Below are positions 1-10,225 of a stretch of 32,464 nucleotides of DNA, in pieces. Both the position numbers and the translations under genes were made by a program. Positions within the stretch are counted from its first letter, which is position 1. The number at the start of each line of letters is the position of its first letter. Source of the stretch: an uncultured Methylococcaceae bacterium (GTDB taxonomy: Bacteria; Pseudomonadota; Gammaproteobacteria; Methylococcales; Methylomonadaceae); contig CAIMEB010000053.1 in the NCBI GenBank assembly GCA_903839855.1, positions 1 to 32,464 on the forward strand, in the 5' to 3' direction. The notes below the pieces were generated by a model. That model did not search any database. It saw only the letters and a program-made list of their open reading frames with translations, and was not told the DNA's origin.

Positions 1-64
1 GATTTTTATGCATCTCTTCTAAGGTAAGAATTTCTTGCGAGGTGAGCTGTTTTATATAGAGCAT
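1..64 (-). CDS. N-terminal start of an IS630-like transposase (cut by window edge)
   Basis: A minus-strand frame opens with ATG at 64 and runs off the window after 21 codons. The visible residues begin MLYIKQLTSQEILTLEEMHK, which resembles the N-terminal helix-turn-helix segment of IS630/winged-HTH transposases (an LT-x-EE-x-x-TLEE pattern ahead of a basic helix). Only the first few per cent of the gene is visible, so it is unknown whether it is intact. The next feature on the same strand is a decayed regulator, which fits a rearranged accessory border. It could also be another short HTH protein. Confidence 0.35.
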   Translation of the reverse strand, partial: MLYIKQLTSQEILTLEEMHKN

Positions 65-172
65 TTATAATTTAAAAATGACTCTATCATACGCTAAACA
101 TGCCAGGCCTTAGTTAAATTAATTATTCATAAGTACTTATTACACGATATGTGACCTTATAACTCACCCAAA

Positions 173-343
173 TCACACCTGATTGGCATGTAGATTTTTT
201 GCTACTGATTTTGGGTCGGCTTGTACTAACTTAAGTAGTACTTTCTCTGGATCGGTTGGATGTCGGTGACCTTGTTCCCAATGCTGAAGCATTCTAATAT
301 TGACGCCTATTAAGTTGGCAAACTTTGATTGGGAAAACCCCAT
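173..343 (-). pseudogene. Truncated XRE-type helix-turn-helix antitoxin (NadS/HigA-like)
   Basis: The minus frame reads as the C-terminal half of an XRE-family antitoxin: a helix-turn-helix (FSQSKFANLIGVNIRMLQHW) followed by EQGHRHPTDPEKVLLKLV and a TGA stop. This matches the 'GLSQSEFA-LIGVS-x-RTLQNWEQGRR-P' pattern of NadS/HigA-type antitoxins, which are usually about 95-105 residues. Going upstream, the frame stays open only to just before ccmB's stop, where an in-frame TAA blocks it, so the normal N-terminal 35-45 residues are missing. The first internal ATG is at 343 (56 residues). No partner toxin is visible. I read it as a remnant that landed directly behind ccmB. Confidence 0.6.
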
Positions 344-380
344 ACCTTCTTCTTGATGAGTATGATGGCAACAAATAAAC

Positions 381-1055
381 TTAATTTATACTCATCTTTA
401 AAGCCGCCGCCGTTGGCCAAGGCGCTAACACCACCGCCATCACTAAAATAGCAATCAATATATTTATCTGGGCTGAAACCGGTAAGCCGGTACCGGCTAT
501 TTCAACCGCATTACTGGCAAAAATTAACACCGGCACATAGAGCGGCAACACCAATAGGGATAAGATCATCCCGCCTCGGCGTAAACCCACTGTTAAAGCC
601 ACGCCAATAGCGCCAATAAGACTTAACACGGGTGTGCCTAGTAACAGGGTTAATAACAAGATACCTAATGAATGCGAGGGCATCCCTAAAAAAACAGCCA
701 ACAAAGGAGCAATAATCAACAAAGGAAGTCCAGTCACCAACCAATGCGCAATCACTTTAGCCAAGACCAGAATTGAGGCTGGATAAGTACTTAATAAGAT
801 TTGTTCTAACGAACCATCATCAAAATCTGAGCGAAACAGACTATCTAAAGACAACATGGCTGCTAATAAGGCAGACACCCAAATAATACCGGGGGCAATG
901 GCTTGTAATAAATGCGGTTGTACACCAATCCCTAGTGGAAATAAAGTGATAACCAGCACAAAAAACAATAAAGGATTGGCAATTTCTGAGCGGCGACGCA
1001 AGGCTAACACCAGGTCGCGTTTAATAATAGCAAAAAAAGCGTTAGATAAAGACAT
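381..1055 (-). CDS. ccmB: Cytochrome c maturation haem exporter permease CcmB
   Basis: The 224-residue protein is polytopic, with about six hydrophobic segments and the typical opening of CcmB (short cytoplasmic N-terminus, FFAIIKRDLVLALRRRSE, then membrane helices). CcmB is the integral membrane partner of the ATPase CcmA in the System I cytochrome c maturation complex of the inner membrane; together with CcmC they release holo-CcmE. Its length matches the family (about 220). Its ATG overlaps the ccmA stop by one base (TGATG), implying translational coupling. Unlike in many proteobacteria, ccmC does not follow: the DNA after the stop holds a decayed antitoxin and a transposase start. The remaining ccm genes must lie elsewhere if the pathway works. 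Confidence 0.93.
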   Translation of the reverse strand: MSLSNAFFAIIKRDLVLALRRRSEIANPLLFFVLVITLFPLGIGVQPHLLQAIAPGIIWVSALLAAMLSLDSLFRSDFDDGSLEQILLSTYPASILVLAKVIAHWLVTGLPLLIIAPLLAVFLGMPSHSLGILLLTLLLGTPVLSLIGAIGVALTVGLRRGGMILSLLVLPLYVPVLIFASNAVEIAGTGLPVSAQINILIAILVMAVVLAPWPTAAALKMSIN

Positions 1056-1678
1056 CAGGATAAATTAATACGTTGCACAACCACATCGTGTAACTCAATG
1101 TCGTGGTGCGAGGTTAACACAATCATTCCGCCCGTAGCGCAATGCTCTATCATTAACGTTTCAATCAGCGCAATTCCCTGCTTATCCAATGAAGTGAAGG
1201 GTTCATCCAGTATCCAGAGTTTATTGTCGGTAATCAGCAATCGCGCTAAGGATAAACGTCTTTTTTGACCGGCGGACAAAGCTTGTACCAAGACATCATC
1301 ATAGTTCGCTAAATTAACTCTGGTAAGGGCATCTAGTATTGAATAACGCCCAGGCACGCCTAAGGCTAAAGACACTGTCAGGTTTTCAAAGACTGTTAAC
1401 TCCTTTTTAACCCCGTCTAAATGACCGACATAAGCCATATCAGCGTGATATTGCCCATCATTAATAGAGTCACCACCCCATAAGAGTTCCCCCTCATCAG
1501 GCTCTCGAAATCCGCATAAAATGCGTAATAATGAGGTTTTACCACTGCCGTTCTTACCTTCTAACAGTAATACGTGTCCGGCATTCAGCTCAAAAGAGAG
1601 TCCTTCAAATAAAACCCGATCATCACGAATACACTTTAATTGCTTGGCCTGTAGCCGAACAGTTTCTTTTAAGTCCAT
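1055..1678 (-). CDS. ccmA: Cytochrome c maturation haem exporter ATP-binding protein CcmA
   Basis: This is a 207-residue ABC ATPase. Walker A is GKNGSGKT at residues 41-48, the signature LSAGQ is at 134-138, Walker B with the catalytic glutamate is LWILDEP at 154-160, and the switch histidine is in TSHHD near 191. Small size with no membrane domain is typical of CcmA, which drives release of holo-CcmE by ATP hydrolysis at the inner face of the cytoplasmic membrane. The ATG follows the rlmB stop with no spacer (TAA immediately followed by ATG), and the gene overlaps ccmB by one base, so rlmB-ccmA-ccmB is very probably one message. A weak GAGG lies inside the end of rlmB about 7 bases before the ATG. 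Confidence 0.94.
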   Translation of the reverse strand: MDLKETVRLQAKQLKCIRDDRVLFEGLSFELNAGHVLLLEGKNGSGKTSLLRILCGFREPDEGELLWGGDSINDGQYHADMAYVGHLDGVKKELTVFENLTVSLALGVPGRYSILDALTRVNLANYDDVLVQALSAGQKRRLSLARLLITDNKLWILDEPFTSLDKQGIALIETLMIEHCATGGMIVLTSHHDIELHDVVVQRINLS

Positions 1679-2428
1679 TTACGGCCTCGTCAATAATCTC
1701 TGGCGCACAGCTTCGTAAAGAAATACGCCGGTTGCAACCGACAAATTAAGACTATCGACTTTCCCTAGCATCGGTATAGCCACTAATAGGTCACATTGCT
1801 CTTTAGTGAGCCGTCTTAAGCCTTTGCCTTCTGTACCTATCACCAATGCCATAGGCACTGTAAAATCGGTTTTATAGACAGTCTGTGTAGTCTCACCGGC
1901 TGCACCCATAATCCAAAGCCCTTGATCTTTAAGCCAACGTAAAGTGCGGGCTAAGTTAGTCACTTGATAAACAGGTACGGTCTCTGCGGCACCACTGGCG
2001 ACTTTACACACCGTTGGCGTGATACCCGTGGCGTTATCTTTGGTAATAATCACACCCTGAACGCCCGTAGCATCGGCAGTTCTAAGACAAGCGCCTAAAT
2101 TATGCGGGTCTTGCACGTTATCTAAAACTAAAAACAACGCCGTCTCTGTCAAGTTTTCAAGCGCTGTTTTTAAATCACTTTCTGATAACTCGCCTGGCAT
2201 GTCCACTTCAATGACAATGCCTTGGTGATTGTTATTATCTGCTAGACGATCCAGTCTTTTTCTATCGACTTTTTCAGGCTCAATGCCTAAGTCTACTAAA
2301 TCTTCAACGGCCTTAGCCAGACGTTTATCGTGTCGCCCATTATCAACCCAGGCTTGCTGAATTTTTTTAGGTGAGTAATCAAGTGCAGCCTGCACTGAAT
2401 GCAGGCCAAATAATTTGCTTAATTTCAT
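1679..2428 (-). CDS. rlmB: 23S rRNA (guanosine-2251-2'-O-)-methyltransferase RlmB
   Basis: The 249-residue SpoU-class (SPOUT, trefoil-knot) methyltransferase starts with a substrate-binding domain at about 1-80. Its three SpoU motifs follow: NLGACLRTA at 110-118, VIGTEGKG at 196-203 and KVDSLNLSVATG at 223-234. The knot binds SAM, and motif 1 supplies the asparagine/arginine pair used in 2'-O-methylation. The opening (KLFGLHSVQAAL) is that of RlmB, which methylates G2251 in the peptidyl-transferase P loop. It lies 54 bases behind rnr, the same neighbour order as in E. coli, and directly abuts ccmA. TrmH-type paralogues are the alternative, but the N-terminal domain favours RlmB. Confidence 0.95.
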   Translation of the reverse strand: MKLSKLFGLHSVQAALDYSPKKIQQAWVDNGRHDKRLAKAVEDLVDLGIEPEKVDRKRLDRLADNNNHQGIVIEVDMPGELSESDLKTALENLTETALFLVLDNVQDPHNLGACLRTADATGVQGVIITKDNATGITPTVCKVASGAAETVPVYQVTNLARTLRWLKDQGLWIMGAAGETTQTVYKTDFTVPMALVIGTEGKGLRRLTKEQCDLLVAIPMLGKVDSLNLSVATGVFLYEAVRQRLLTRP

Positions 2429-2482
2429 TTATTGTTTTGAAGTGTTAACGCAGTAGTTATTATTAGGAAGACGCTGTCTATC

Positions 2483-4750
2483 TTAAACGCTCTTCTTTTT
2501 ACGACGTCTTTTTTTAGGCTTATCAGGCGCAGCGATTACTTTTTTGGCTGAACCTTCTTTTTGAATCAGTTCAAAGTCTATTTTCTTCTCATCCAGATCA
2601 ACACGCGCCACCCTAATGATGACTCTATCACCCAAGCGGAAGTTCAGCCCAGAACGCTCTCCCTTTAATTGATGACTGGTGGGGTCAAAATGAAAATAAT
2701 CTTGCCCTAGATTGCTAATATGAACCAGACCTTCAACATAAATATCGGCCAATTCAACAAAGAAACCAAACGAGGTCACAGCAGCAATAATACCGGGAAA
2801 TTCTTCACCGACTTTATCCAGCATATATTCACATTTTAACCAACTGACCACATCACGGGTAGCATCATCAGCACGCCGCTCATTGGCAGAACAATGCTCA
2901 CCCAGCATAATCATATCAGGCACACCATAAACAAACGTCTCGGGCTTTTTGCCTTGTAAACAATGCCGGATAGCACGATGTACTAACAAATCAGGGTAAC
3001 GGCGAATGGGCGATGTAAAATGAGTATAGGCATCTAAGGCTAAGCCAAAATGACCTTTTAAGTCCGGACTATAAACGGCTTGAGACATGGAGCGTAATAA
3101 TACCGTCTGAATTAAATGCGCATCGGGTCGGTCTTTAACGGCATCAACCAAGTGCATATAATCTAAGGGTGTTGGATTAACCCCACCTCCGAACTTTAAC
3201 CCTAACTCACCTAAAAAGGTTTTTAAGTTAAGGAGCTTATCAGCACTGGGGCCTTCATGGATACGTAATAATTTAGGTATTTTCTTGGCGTTTAAGTAAC
3301 GAGCCGCTGCGCTATTGGCCGTTATCATAAATTCTTCAATCAATTTATGCGCATCATTACGTTGCACCGGTACTATCTTTTCAATTTTACGTTCTTTACC
3401 AAACAGGATACGGGTTTCCTGGGTATCAAAATCCATCGCTCCGCGTTGTTCACGAGTAATCCGCATCACTTTATACAGCGCATACAGTTCGCGTAAATGC
3501 GGCATTAATGGTTTATATTTTTCGATGAGTTCCTGATCACCATCAACCAATATTTTAGCCACTTCCGTATACGTTAAACGCGCATGTGAACGCATGACGG
3601 CTTCAAAGAACCGGGTTCTTGTTACTTTGCCCTCTTCATCAATCAGTAACTCACACACCATACAGAGACGATCAACATGAGGATTCAGTGAGCACAAGCC
3701 GTTTGATAATATTTCCGGCAGCATCGGAATCACCTGTTCAGGAAAATATACCGAGGTACTGCGATTCTTGGCTTCTTTATCTAACTCGGTATTAACTTGT
3801 ACATAATGTGATACATCTGCGATAGCCACTAATAGCTTCCAGCCCTTTGGTGTTCTCTTACAATAAACCGCATCGTCGAAGTCACGCGCATCTTCACCGT
3901 CAATGGTTACTAAAGCGGTATCCCGTAAGTCCACCCTATTTTCTTTGGCGGCTTCGGGTACTTCTTCTTTTAAGGATTTAATTTCTTCTACTAAAGTGTC
4001 AGGCCAGAGATGTGGTAATGCATGGGAACGAATCGCCATTTCAATTTCCATACCTGGCGCTAAATGATCGCCCAATATTTCAATGATTCTGCCAATAGGT
4101 TGATGTAACTTGGTGGGCTGCTCGACAATCTCAGCAATAACAATTTGGCCTTGTTTCGCCTTCCCTGCCCCACCTGTTTGTAATAGAACTGTTTGAGCTA
4201 TATTTTTATTATCCGGGACAACATAAGTAAAACCATCTTCTTTATAAAGCCGACCCACAATTTGATGGGTGTTTCTTTCTAATATCTCAACCACGGCTCC
4301 TTCACGGCGACCTTTTTTATCGATCCCTGCCACTCGTAACATCGCCCTATCATTGTGTAACAGAGGATTCATTTCACGGGGTGACAAATACAAATCATCG
4401 GAGCCATCATCCGGTCTTAGAAAACCAAAACCATCGGGATGACCGATAATACGACCCACAATTAAATCCTTATTATTCACTAAACAATATTGCTGGCTTC
4501 GATTAAATAGTAACTGCCCATCACGCTCCATCGCTCTCAACCGACGCCGCAACGCCTCAAGCGTTTCTTCCTCTTCAAGCTTGAATGTTTTAGCAATTTC
4601 AACACGCGACAAAGGCTTACCCGCATGCTCTAAGGTAGAGAGTATTAATTCGCGACTGGGAATGGGGTTTTCATACTTTTCAGCTTCACGCTGAGCGTAT
4701 GGGTCATTTGTTGAGTTAAAATCAACGTCTCTTTTAGACTTCGATGGCAT
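2483..4750 (-). CDS. rnr: Ribonuclease R (3'-5' exoribonuclease)
   Basis: The 755-residue RNase II superfamily enzyme is somewhat shorter than E. coli RNase R (about 813). Order: N-terminal winged-helix (about 30-95, with SRELILSTLEHAGKPLSRVE), cold-shock RNA-binding domains (about 96-270), the RNB catalytic domain, an S1 domain (roughly 645-730) and a lysine/arginine-rich tail (KPKKRRRKKK). The catalytic metal-binding aspartates are D284, D290, D292 and D293 in TIDGEDARDFDD. RNase R degrades structured RNA, including rRNA and trans-translated mRNA. The basic tail and helix domain distinguish it from RNase II. It leads the rnr-rlmB-ccmAB run. Confidence 0.96.
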   Translation of the reverse strand: MPSKSKRDVDFNSTNDPYAQREAEKYENPIPSRELILSTLEHAGKPLSRVEIAKTFKLEEEETLEALRRRLRAMERDGQLLFNRSQQYCLVNNKDLIVGRIIGHPDGFGFLRPDDGSDDLYLSPREMNPLLHNDRAMLRVAGIDKKGRREGAVVEILERNTHQIVGRLYKEDGFTYVVPDNKNIAQTVLLQTGGAGKAKQGQIVIAEIVEQPTKLHQPIGRIIEILGDHLAPGMEIEMAIRSHALPHLWPDTLVEEIKSLKEEVPEAAKENRVDLRDTALVTIDGEDARDFDDAVYCKRTPKGWKLLVAIADVSHYVQVNTELDKEAKNRSTSVYFPEQVIPMLPEILSNGLCSLNPHVDRLCMVCELLIDEEGKVTRTRFFEAVMRSHARLTYTEVAKILVDGDQELIEKYKPLMPHLRELYALYKVMRITREQRGAMDFDTQETRILFGKERKIEKIVPVQRNDAHKLIEEFMITANSAAARYLNAKKIPKLLRIHEGPSADKLLNLKTFLGELGLKFGGGVNPTPLDYMHLVDAVKDRPDAHLIQTVLLRSMSQAVYSPDLKGHFGLALDAYTHFTSPIRRYPDLLVHRAIRHCLQGKKPETFVYGVPDMIMLGEHCSANERRADDATRDVVSWLKCEYMLDKVGEEFPGIIAAVTSFGFFVELADIYVEGLVHISNLGQDYFHFDPTSHQLKGERSGLNFRLGDRVIIRVARVDLDEKKIDFELIQKEGSAKKVIAAPDKPKKRRRKKKSV

Positions 4751-5118
4751 TATAAATAGTGAGATACAGAATGGTTGACATGATTACAAAATATAGTTAT
4801 ATCATACATGCTATGTCTCATGATTAGAATTGAAAAAATACCTTTTGTTTAATTGGGTAATAATTCAGCTATAAATTGAGTATCAATTACTCAGGATGCG
4901 TTAGTTTTTTTAGCTACTTACGCTGTTGTTTTTTGGCAAAACAGCTATTCGACAGCTAATAATTTCCGTTATAGACTTGCCTGATAAAGCTCTTTTATTT
5001 AGCTTAACTCACACCTTTTATTCGTAGCTAAAAGGCTTGTTGTGATTAAGCAACTAACTGATAAGAATATTAAAATTACTTTTCACCGCGAAAAAATTAC
5101 TTGAATTATCGCGTTATC
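4751..5118. other. Gene-free stretch upstream of rnr
   Basis: About 370 bases upstream of rnr have no supportable gene. The longest readings are short and lack family resemblance. The segment is AT-rich and must contain the rnr promoter (minus), but I cannot pick out a convincing -35/-10 pair. The following bases hold a strong ribosome site and small ORFs listed separately. Confidence 0.6.
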
Positions 5119-5139
5119 AGGAGGAATATTATGCTTTAA
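5119..5139 (+). promoter_or_regulatory. Perfect Shine-Dalgarno with a two-codon minigene
   Basis: AGGAGG (5119-5124) stands six bases before an ATG (5131) whose frame is ATG CTT TAA. It is one of the best ribosome-binding sequences in the window, yet it would give only fMet-Leu. It lies 28 bases before the ATG of a 43-codon membrane-peptide ORF on the same strand. It may be a leader minigene, a relic of a lost gene start, or chance. Confidence 0.35.
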
Positions 5140-5166
5140 ATTACCCAACTAACCCGGTATCCCATC

Positions 5167-5298
5167 ATGAAATTTCTTAAGCTTGTCATTTTAATTTCGT
5201 CTCTCTTTGCAATCGGAGGCGCAGCACTGTTTCAATTGATAGTCATGCTACCGGCGCTATTATTTTCTAATCGACACTTTGATCATCAAGCCTTATAG
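5167..5298 (+). CDS. Possible 43-residue single-pass membrane peptide
   Basis: ATG at 5167 opens a 43-codon ORF ending TAG at 5298. The peptide begins with a basic stretch (MKFLKL), continues as one hydrophobic helix (about residues 5-33) and ends in a short polar tail (SNRHFDHQAL), the layout of a small inner-membrane protein or an uncleaved signal sequence. I do not recognise a family. It has no good ribosome site of its own; the strong AGGAGG upstream serves a two-codon frame. It lies between rnr and the DUF2914 gene on the opposite strand from both. It is hypothetical; chance cannot be excluded. Confidence 0.35.
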   Translation: MKFLKLVILISSLFAIGGAALFQLIVMLPALLFSNRHFDHQAL

Positions 5299-5351
5299 CG
5301 TCGTAAAAAAGTCCGATATTGCCAAATATTAGTTAATTCGTGATGATCAAT

Positions 5352-5951
5352 TTATTCATAGATCACATTGAACGGTAACTCATTTAATACATGACCGGCT
5401 TCATCGACTAATCTAACTGACCAATTTGTTTTTGTGCTATCAGAAAACAGCTGACGGCTTGATGTGCGCCAAGTATCATCGGATATATGAACCTTCTTTC
5501 TGGTAATTAACTCACCGTCTAATAGCCATTCGTGATAAATAGTTTTGTCTTTCACAGTCTTTAATTCTGCAAAATAATAAACCGACGTTGCTTTGGTTTT
5601 GTCAAACTTCAGCGGCAATTCAAGTTGATCTATCGGTTCATTATCAACCACTTTAGTGGTGAAAAGTGATCTGACTAATTTTGTTTGATAATCTGTCGCA
5701 GAAATATCCTTATCAATCAATTGATTAGTTTCTTTCGCCGACAAAACAGCCCCTGACGGCACAGTTTCATTTTCAGACTTTGGCCAGAATAGATAAGTTA
5801 ATACCAGAATAAAAATAACCAGCCCCCCCAATAAAGCAGCTATCCGCTTTATATTCCATTGCTTAATAACCGTTGCAGTAGGCGTACTAGGCTTGTTTTT
5901 ATTCGAAGTAGAACATTTAACCTTAATTACAATATTTTTTTTATCATCCAT
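5352..5951 (-). CDS. DUF2914 domain membrane-anchored protein
   Basis: The 199-residue protein has a polar, lysine-rich N-terminal tail (1-36), one membrane helix (about 37-56) and an extracytoplasmic part. Its last about 75 residues fit DUF2914: YYFAELK, HEWLLDGELI, DTWRTSSRQLF and a final WSVRLVDEAGHVL segment, a compact beta-rich domain of unknown function with conserved W and aromatic residues. Similar anchored DUF2914 proteins occur widely in gammaproteobacteria and deltaproteobacteria. It appears monocistronic, with about 190 bases to thiC upstream. The function is unknown; a periplasmic binding or assembly role is only a guess. Confidence 0.8.
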   Translation of the reverse strand: MDDKKNIVIKVKCSTSNKNKPSTPTATVIKQWNIKRIAALLGGLVIFILVLTYLFWPKSENETVPSGAVLSAKETNQLIDKDISATDYQTKLVRSLFTTKVVDNEPIDQLELPLKFDKTKATSVYYFAELKTVKDKTIYHEWLLDGELITRKKVHISDDTWRTSSRQLFSDSTKTNWSVRLVDEAGHVLNELPFNVIYE

Positions 5952-6057
5952 AAAATAACCTTATAGAAACCATTATTGTAAACAAGTACCTGAACAGAAT
6001 TATCTGCCAAGAATACCCCCAAAAAAACTAACGAGGGCAATCCTTTGCCTCTTTAAC

Positions 6058-6095
6058 TCCTTATCTTTAGGACAGATCCTTATCTTTATGACAGA
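6058..6095. repeat. Tandem duplication, 19-bp unit x2
   Basis: Two adjacent 19-base copies (6058-6076 and 6077-6095) of tccttatctttaggacaga differ at one base (g to t in the second). They lie in the spacer between thiC and the DUF2914 gene, ten bases before a second, unrelated tandem array. Confidence 0.85.
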
Positions 6096-6105
6096 ATAAT
6101 TTTAG

Positions 6106-8157
<2,052 letters not shown>

Positions 8158-8181
8158 TTTACGGATGTGTGACTAAATTAA

Positions 8182-8209
8182 AGTATAATGCCCAGGATTG
8201 CAAGTCCAG
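8182..8209 (-). promoter_or_regulatory. Likely sigma-70 promoter of thiC
   Basis: On the minus strand TATACT (8187-8182) is a five-of-six -10 box, with CTGGAC (8209-8204) as a weak -35 at a 16-base spacing. Transcription would start about 15 bases before the riboswitch outer stem, as expected for a THI leader. Assigned by eye. Confidence 0.45.
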
Positions 8210-8355
8210 TTGTGTTTATAGCTGTTTTTCAAAAAGATATTTTTAGGATATTTGCAGCATTTTTAATATCATATACAGTTAAATAGCGTTGATTATGGGT
8301 TTAAATACCTGATCATACGATACAAATAAATCTTTTAGTTTAGTTAGGATGGTCT

Positions 8356-9093
8356 GTGAAAATATCTGTTGTTGTTCCTGTTCATAATGAAGCCGAGAAT
8401 ATTATCTCTTTAATCAAAGAAATCGATGCGGCAATGCATCAAGCTGAGGCTTATGAAATTATTTACGTTGACGACGGTAGCACTGATCAGACTCCAACTG
8501 TTTTAGCCCAGGCACTGAAAGATTTCAAAGCACTGAGAGTTATCCGTCATGCAAAAAGCTGTGGACAAAGTACCGCCGTACATACTGGGGTAAAACAGGC
8601 TATTTATCCTTACATTGCCACCTTGGATGGTGATGGTCAAAACGATCCTGCGGATATTACCGGGTTATATAACGTATTAATTAAAAAAAGCGAAGCCATT
8701 ACGAATCTTTGGATGGTTGCCGGATGGAGAAATAAACGTTATGACACGTCCTGGCGACTGTTCTCATCTAAAGTAGCCAACTCTATTCGTTCGAGTCTAC
8801 TGGGCGATAACACACCCGATACCGGTTGTGGTTTAAAAGTATTTTCCAGAGAACACTTCCTTAACTTGCCTTACTTTAATCATATGCACCGTTTCTTACC
8901 GGCACTGATTTTAAGAGCGGGCGGACAGGTCATATCCGAACCCGTAAGCCATAGATCAAGAACCAATGGGGTATCTAAATACGGCACGTTAGATCGGCTG
9001 TGGGCAGGCATTACTGATATTGCTGGGGTTATCTGGCTACAAAAACGGTCTAAGCTCCCGATTATAGAAGATATTATTAAGGTAGATGATTAA
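8356..9093 (+). CDS. Family 2 glycosyltransferase (DPM1/ArnC-like, soluble)
   Basis: The 245-residue GT-A fold protein begins at GTG 8356, with AGGATGG just upstream. It has the GT2 opening SVVVPVHNEAENI, the nucleotide-binding VDDGSTD (38-44), and the metal-binding DGD (91-93) in LDGDGQNDP, typical of dolichol/undecaprenyl-phosphate sugar transferases. These move a sugar from a nucleotide donor to a polyprenyl phosphate at the cytoplasmic face of the membrane. Unlike ArnC/GtrB it lacks C-terminal membrane helices, ending soon after GVIWLQKRSKLP. It is divergent from thiC and has no sugar-pathway neighbours, so donor and acceptor cannot be named. Confidence 0.85.
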   Translation: MKISVVVPVHNEAENIISLIKEIDAAMHQAEAYEIIYVDDGSTDQTPTVLAQALKDFKALRVIRHAKSCGQSTAVHTGVKQAIYPYIATLDGDGQNDPADITGLYNVLIKKSEAITNLWMVAGWRNKRYDTSWRLFSSKVANSIRSSLLGDNTPDTGCGLKVFSREHFLNLPYFNHMHRFLPALILRAGGQVISEPVSHRSRTNGVSKYGTLDRLWAGITDIAGVIWLQKRSKLPIIEDIIKVDD

Positions 9094-9250
9094 TCGCGCT
9101 TGTTGGATAAGATGGACGAGTTATAACTTCAAGATGGATTTTAGAATATTTTCTTCAGTCCGAAAAATGCTTTTAAGACATGCGAGATAACACCCGCTAG
9201 CATGAGTCCTTAATAACCGCAGTCGGTGTAAACATAAATCGAGTCCGGTG

Positions 9251-9442
9251 CTATCGCACTGGACACCGTGGCATGATAAAAGACCCTGCATAACAACCGT
9301 AAAGGTTACGCGACTTACCATCCAGTAAGGTTTGCACAACATCACCCATCGCCTGACGTCGATATTCGTTGAGAATTTGTTTCACCAAGCGGGTGATCAA
9401 TGTGGAGATTACCGTAAGAAGCAGAACTGAAAAAATTATCAT
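9251..9442 (-). pseudogene. Possible IS4-type transposase N-terminal remnant
   Basis: A 63-codon minus frame starts ATGA-overlapped with the vapC stop. After a hydrophobic start it reads VKQILNEYRRQAMGDVVQTLLDGKSRNL, which recalls the N-terminal 'R-x-x-AL-x-x-V-x-x-LL-x-G-x-S-x-x-L' segment of IS4/IS10-like transposases, then degenerates and stops. The DNA on to 9094 (about 150 bases) continues without a recognisable frame, only a small imperfect hairpin at 9243-9264. I regard the whole 9094-9438 gap as decayed mobile DNA, with low certainty. It could instead be a chance frame. Confidence 0.28.
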
Positions 9443-9825
9443 GAAATAAGTGTAATAGGATAGTTACAAAATGCCGTATCAGCAGAAAGAATAGTCATTT
9501 CTTCTTGTATAGCCTGAGCAATTAGCAAACGATCAAATGGGTCACGATGTATTAGAGGCAAGGTCTCTAATGTAGCAATATGTTGAAGTTTAATGGGTAA
9601 TAAAACCAGCCCATTGTCCTTCTGCTGTATCTTGAGCATTTGTTGCCAAGGCACATCAAATTTTAATTTACCAAGCTGTTGTTTAATTTGGATTTCCCAA
9701 AGCGAAACCAAGCTAATAAACAACTCATTTGCTGGATCATCACAAATAAGATGCAATGCGGGTGATAGTTTTGCAGGCTCATCGTTAAGCCATAAAAATA
9801 TATGGGTATCCAACAGGAACCTCAT
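9439..9825 (-). CDS. vapC: PIN-domain toxin, VapC family
   Basis: The 128-residue PIN-domain ribonuclease has acidic active-site residues where expected: D6 in FLLDTH, E44 in SLWEI, D95/D98 in HRDPFDRLL, and D116 in ILSADTAF. Such toxins cleave tRNA or rRNA in a Mg-dependent manner until bound by their antitoxin. The ATG overlaps the antitoxin stop (ATGA), the normal arrangement for a type II module with the antitoxin first. Length and motif spacing suggest an intact toxin. The RNA target cannot be told from sequence. The module lies in a patch of decayed genes, consistent with acquisition by transfer. Confidence 0.9.
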   Translation of the reverse strand: MRFLLDTHIFLWLNDEPAKLSPALHLICDDPANELFISLVSLWEIQIKQQLGKLKFDVPWQQMLKIQQKDNGLVLLPIKLQHIATLETLPLIHRDPFDRLLIAQAIQEEMTILSADTAFCNYPITLIS

Positions 9826-10049
9826 CTGGGATCACCTAGCCAGAAGCTGTCTGGTAATTCGTGATTAAAATCACCCGCTATATGGATCTTGCCCTTAAAC
9901 TGACCAAATTGACGCTTCTTAATGGGGGGTATGCTACTCTTTTCAAGATAAACAATCACTTTTGCTACCTGAGGTGGATAATCCTCAGGCAATTGCAGAT
10001 GTATCTGGTGGTTTTCATCTATTGTGGCTTGTAGTTCAATGGCTTGCAT
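9822..10049 (-). CDS. Antitoxin partner of VapC (DUF2281-like)
   Basis: The 75-residue protein starts at ATG 10049 with GAGGT about 6 bases upstream. Its N-terminal half (MQAIELQATIDENHQIHLQLPE) is an AbrB-like beta segment used for DNA binding and dimerisation. The C-terminal part, FGQFKGKIHIAGDFN followed by ELPDSFWLGDP, is the characteristic toxin-binding tail of small antitoxins paired with PIN toxins of the 'LLDTHIFLW' type. It overlaps vapC by four bases. By analogy, the complex should repress its own promoter in 10050-10120, but I cannot point to a clean operator palindrome. Confidence 0.85.
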   Translation of the reverse strand: MQAIELQATIDENHQIHLQLPEDYPPQVAKVIVYLEKSSIPPIKKRQFGQFKGKIHIAGDFNHELPDSFWLGDPR

Positions 10050-10225
10050 AGTGACCTCTTGAGTAATTGACTGTCTATAAAAGTTTTAAATTTCCTTACA
10101 CTCATCAATAATTATCAGTAAATTATTAATCCCTATTTTTTTGGTCTTGTGTATCGTAATAAATGGCGTTTGTTCGTCCTTATCTGCTGCGTTTTTGTTA
10201 ACAATCCATAATTCAGGTATTCGAG

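Noticed and set aside
9121-9345. 74-codon minus frame
   Set aside because: No family resemblance, cysteine/leucine-rich, and overlaps the other frame; judged non-coding.
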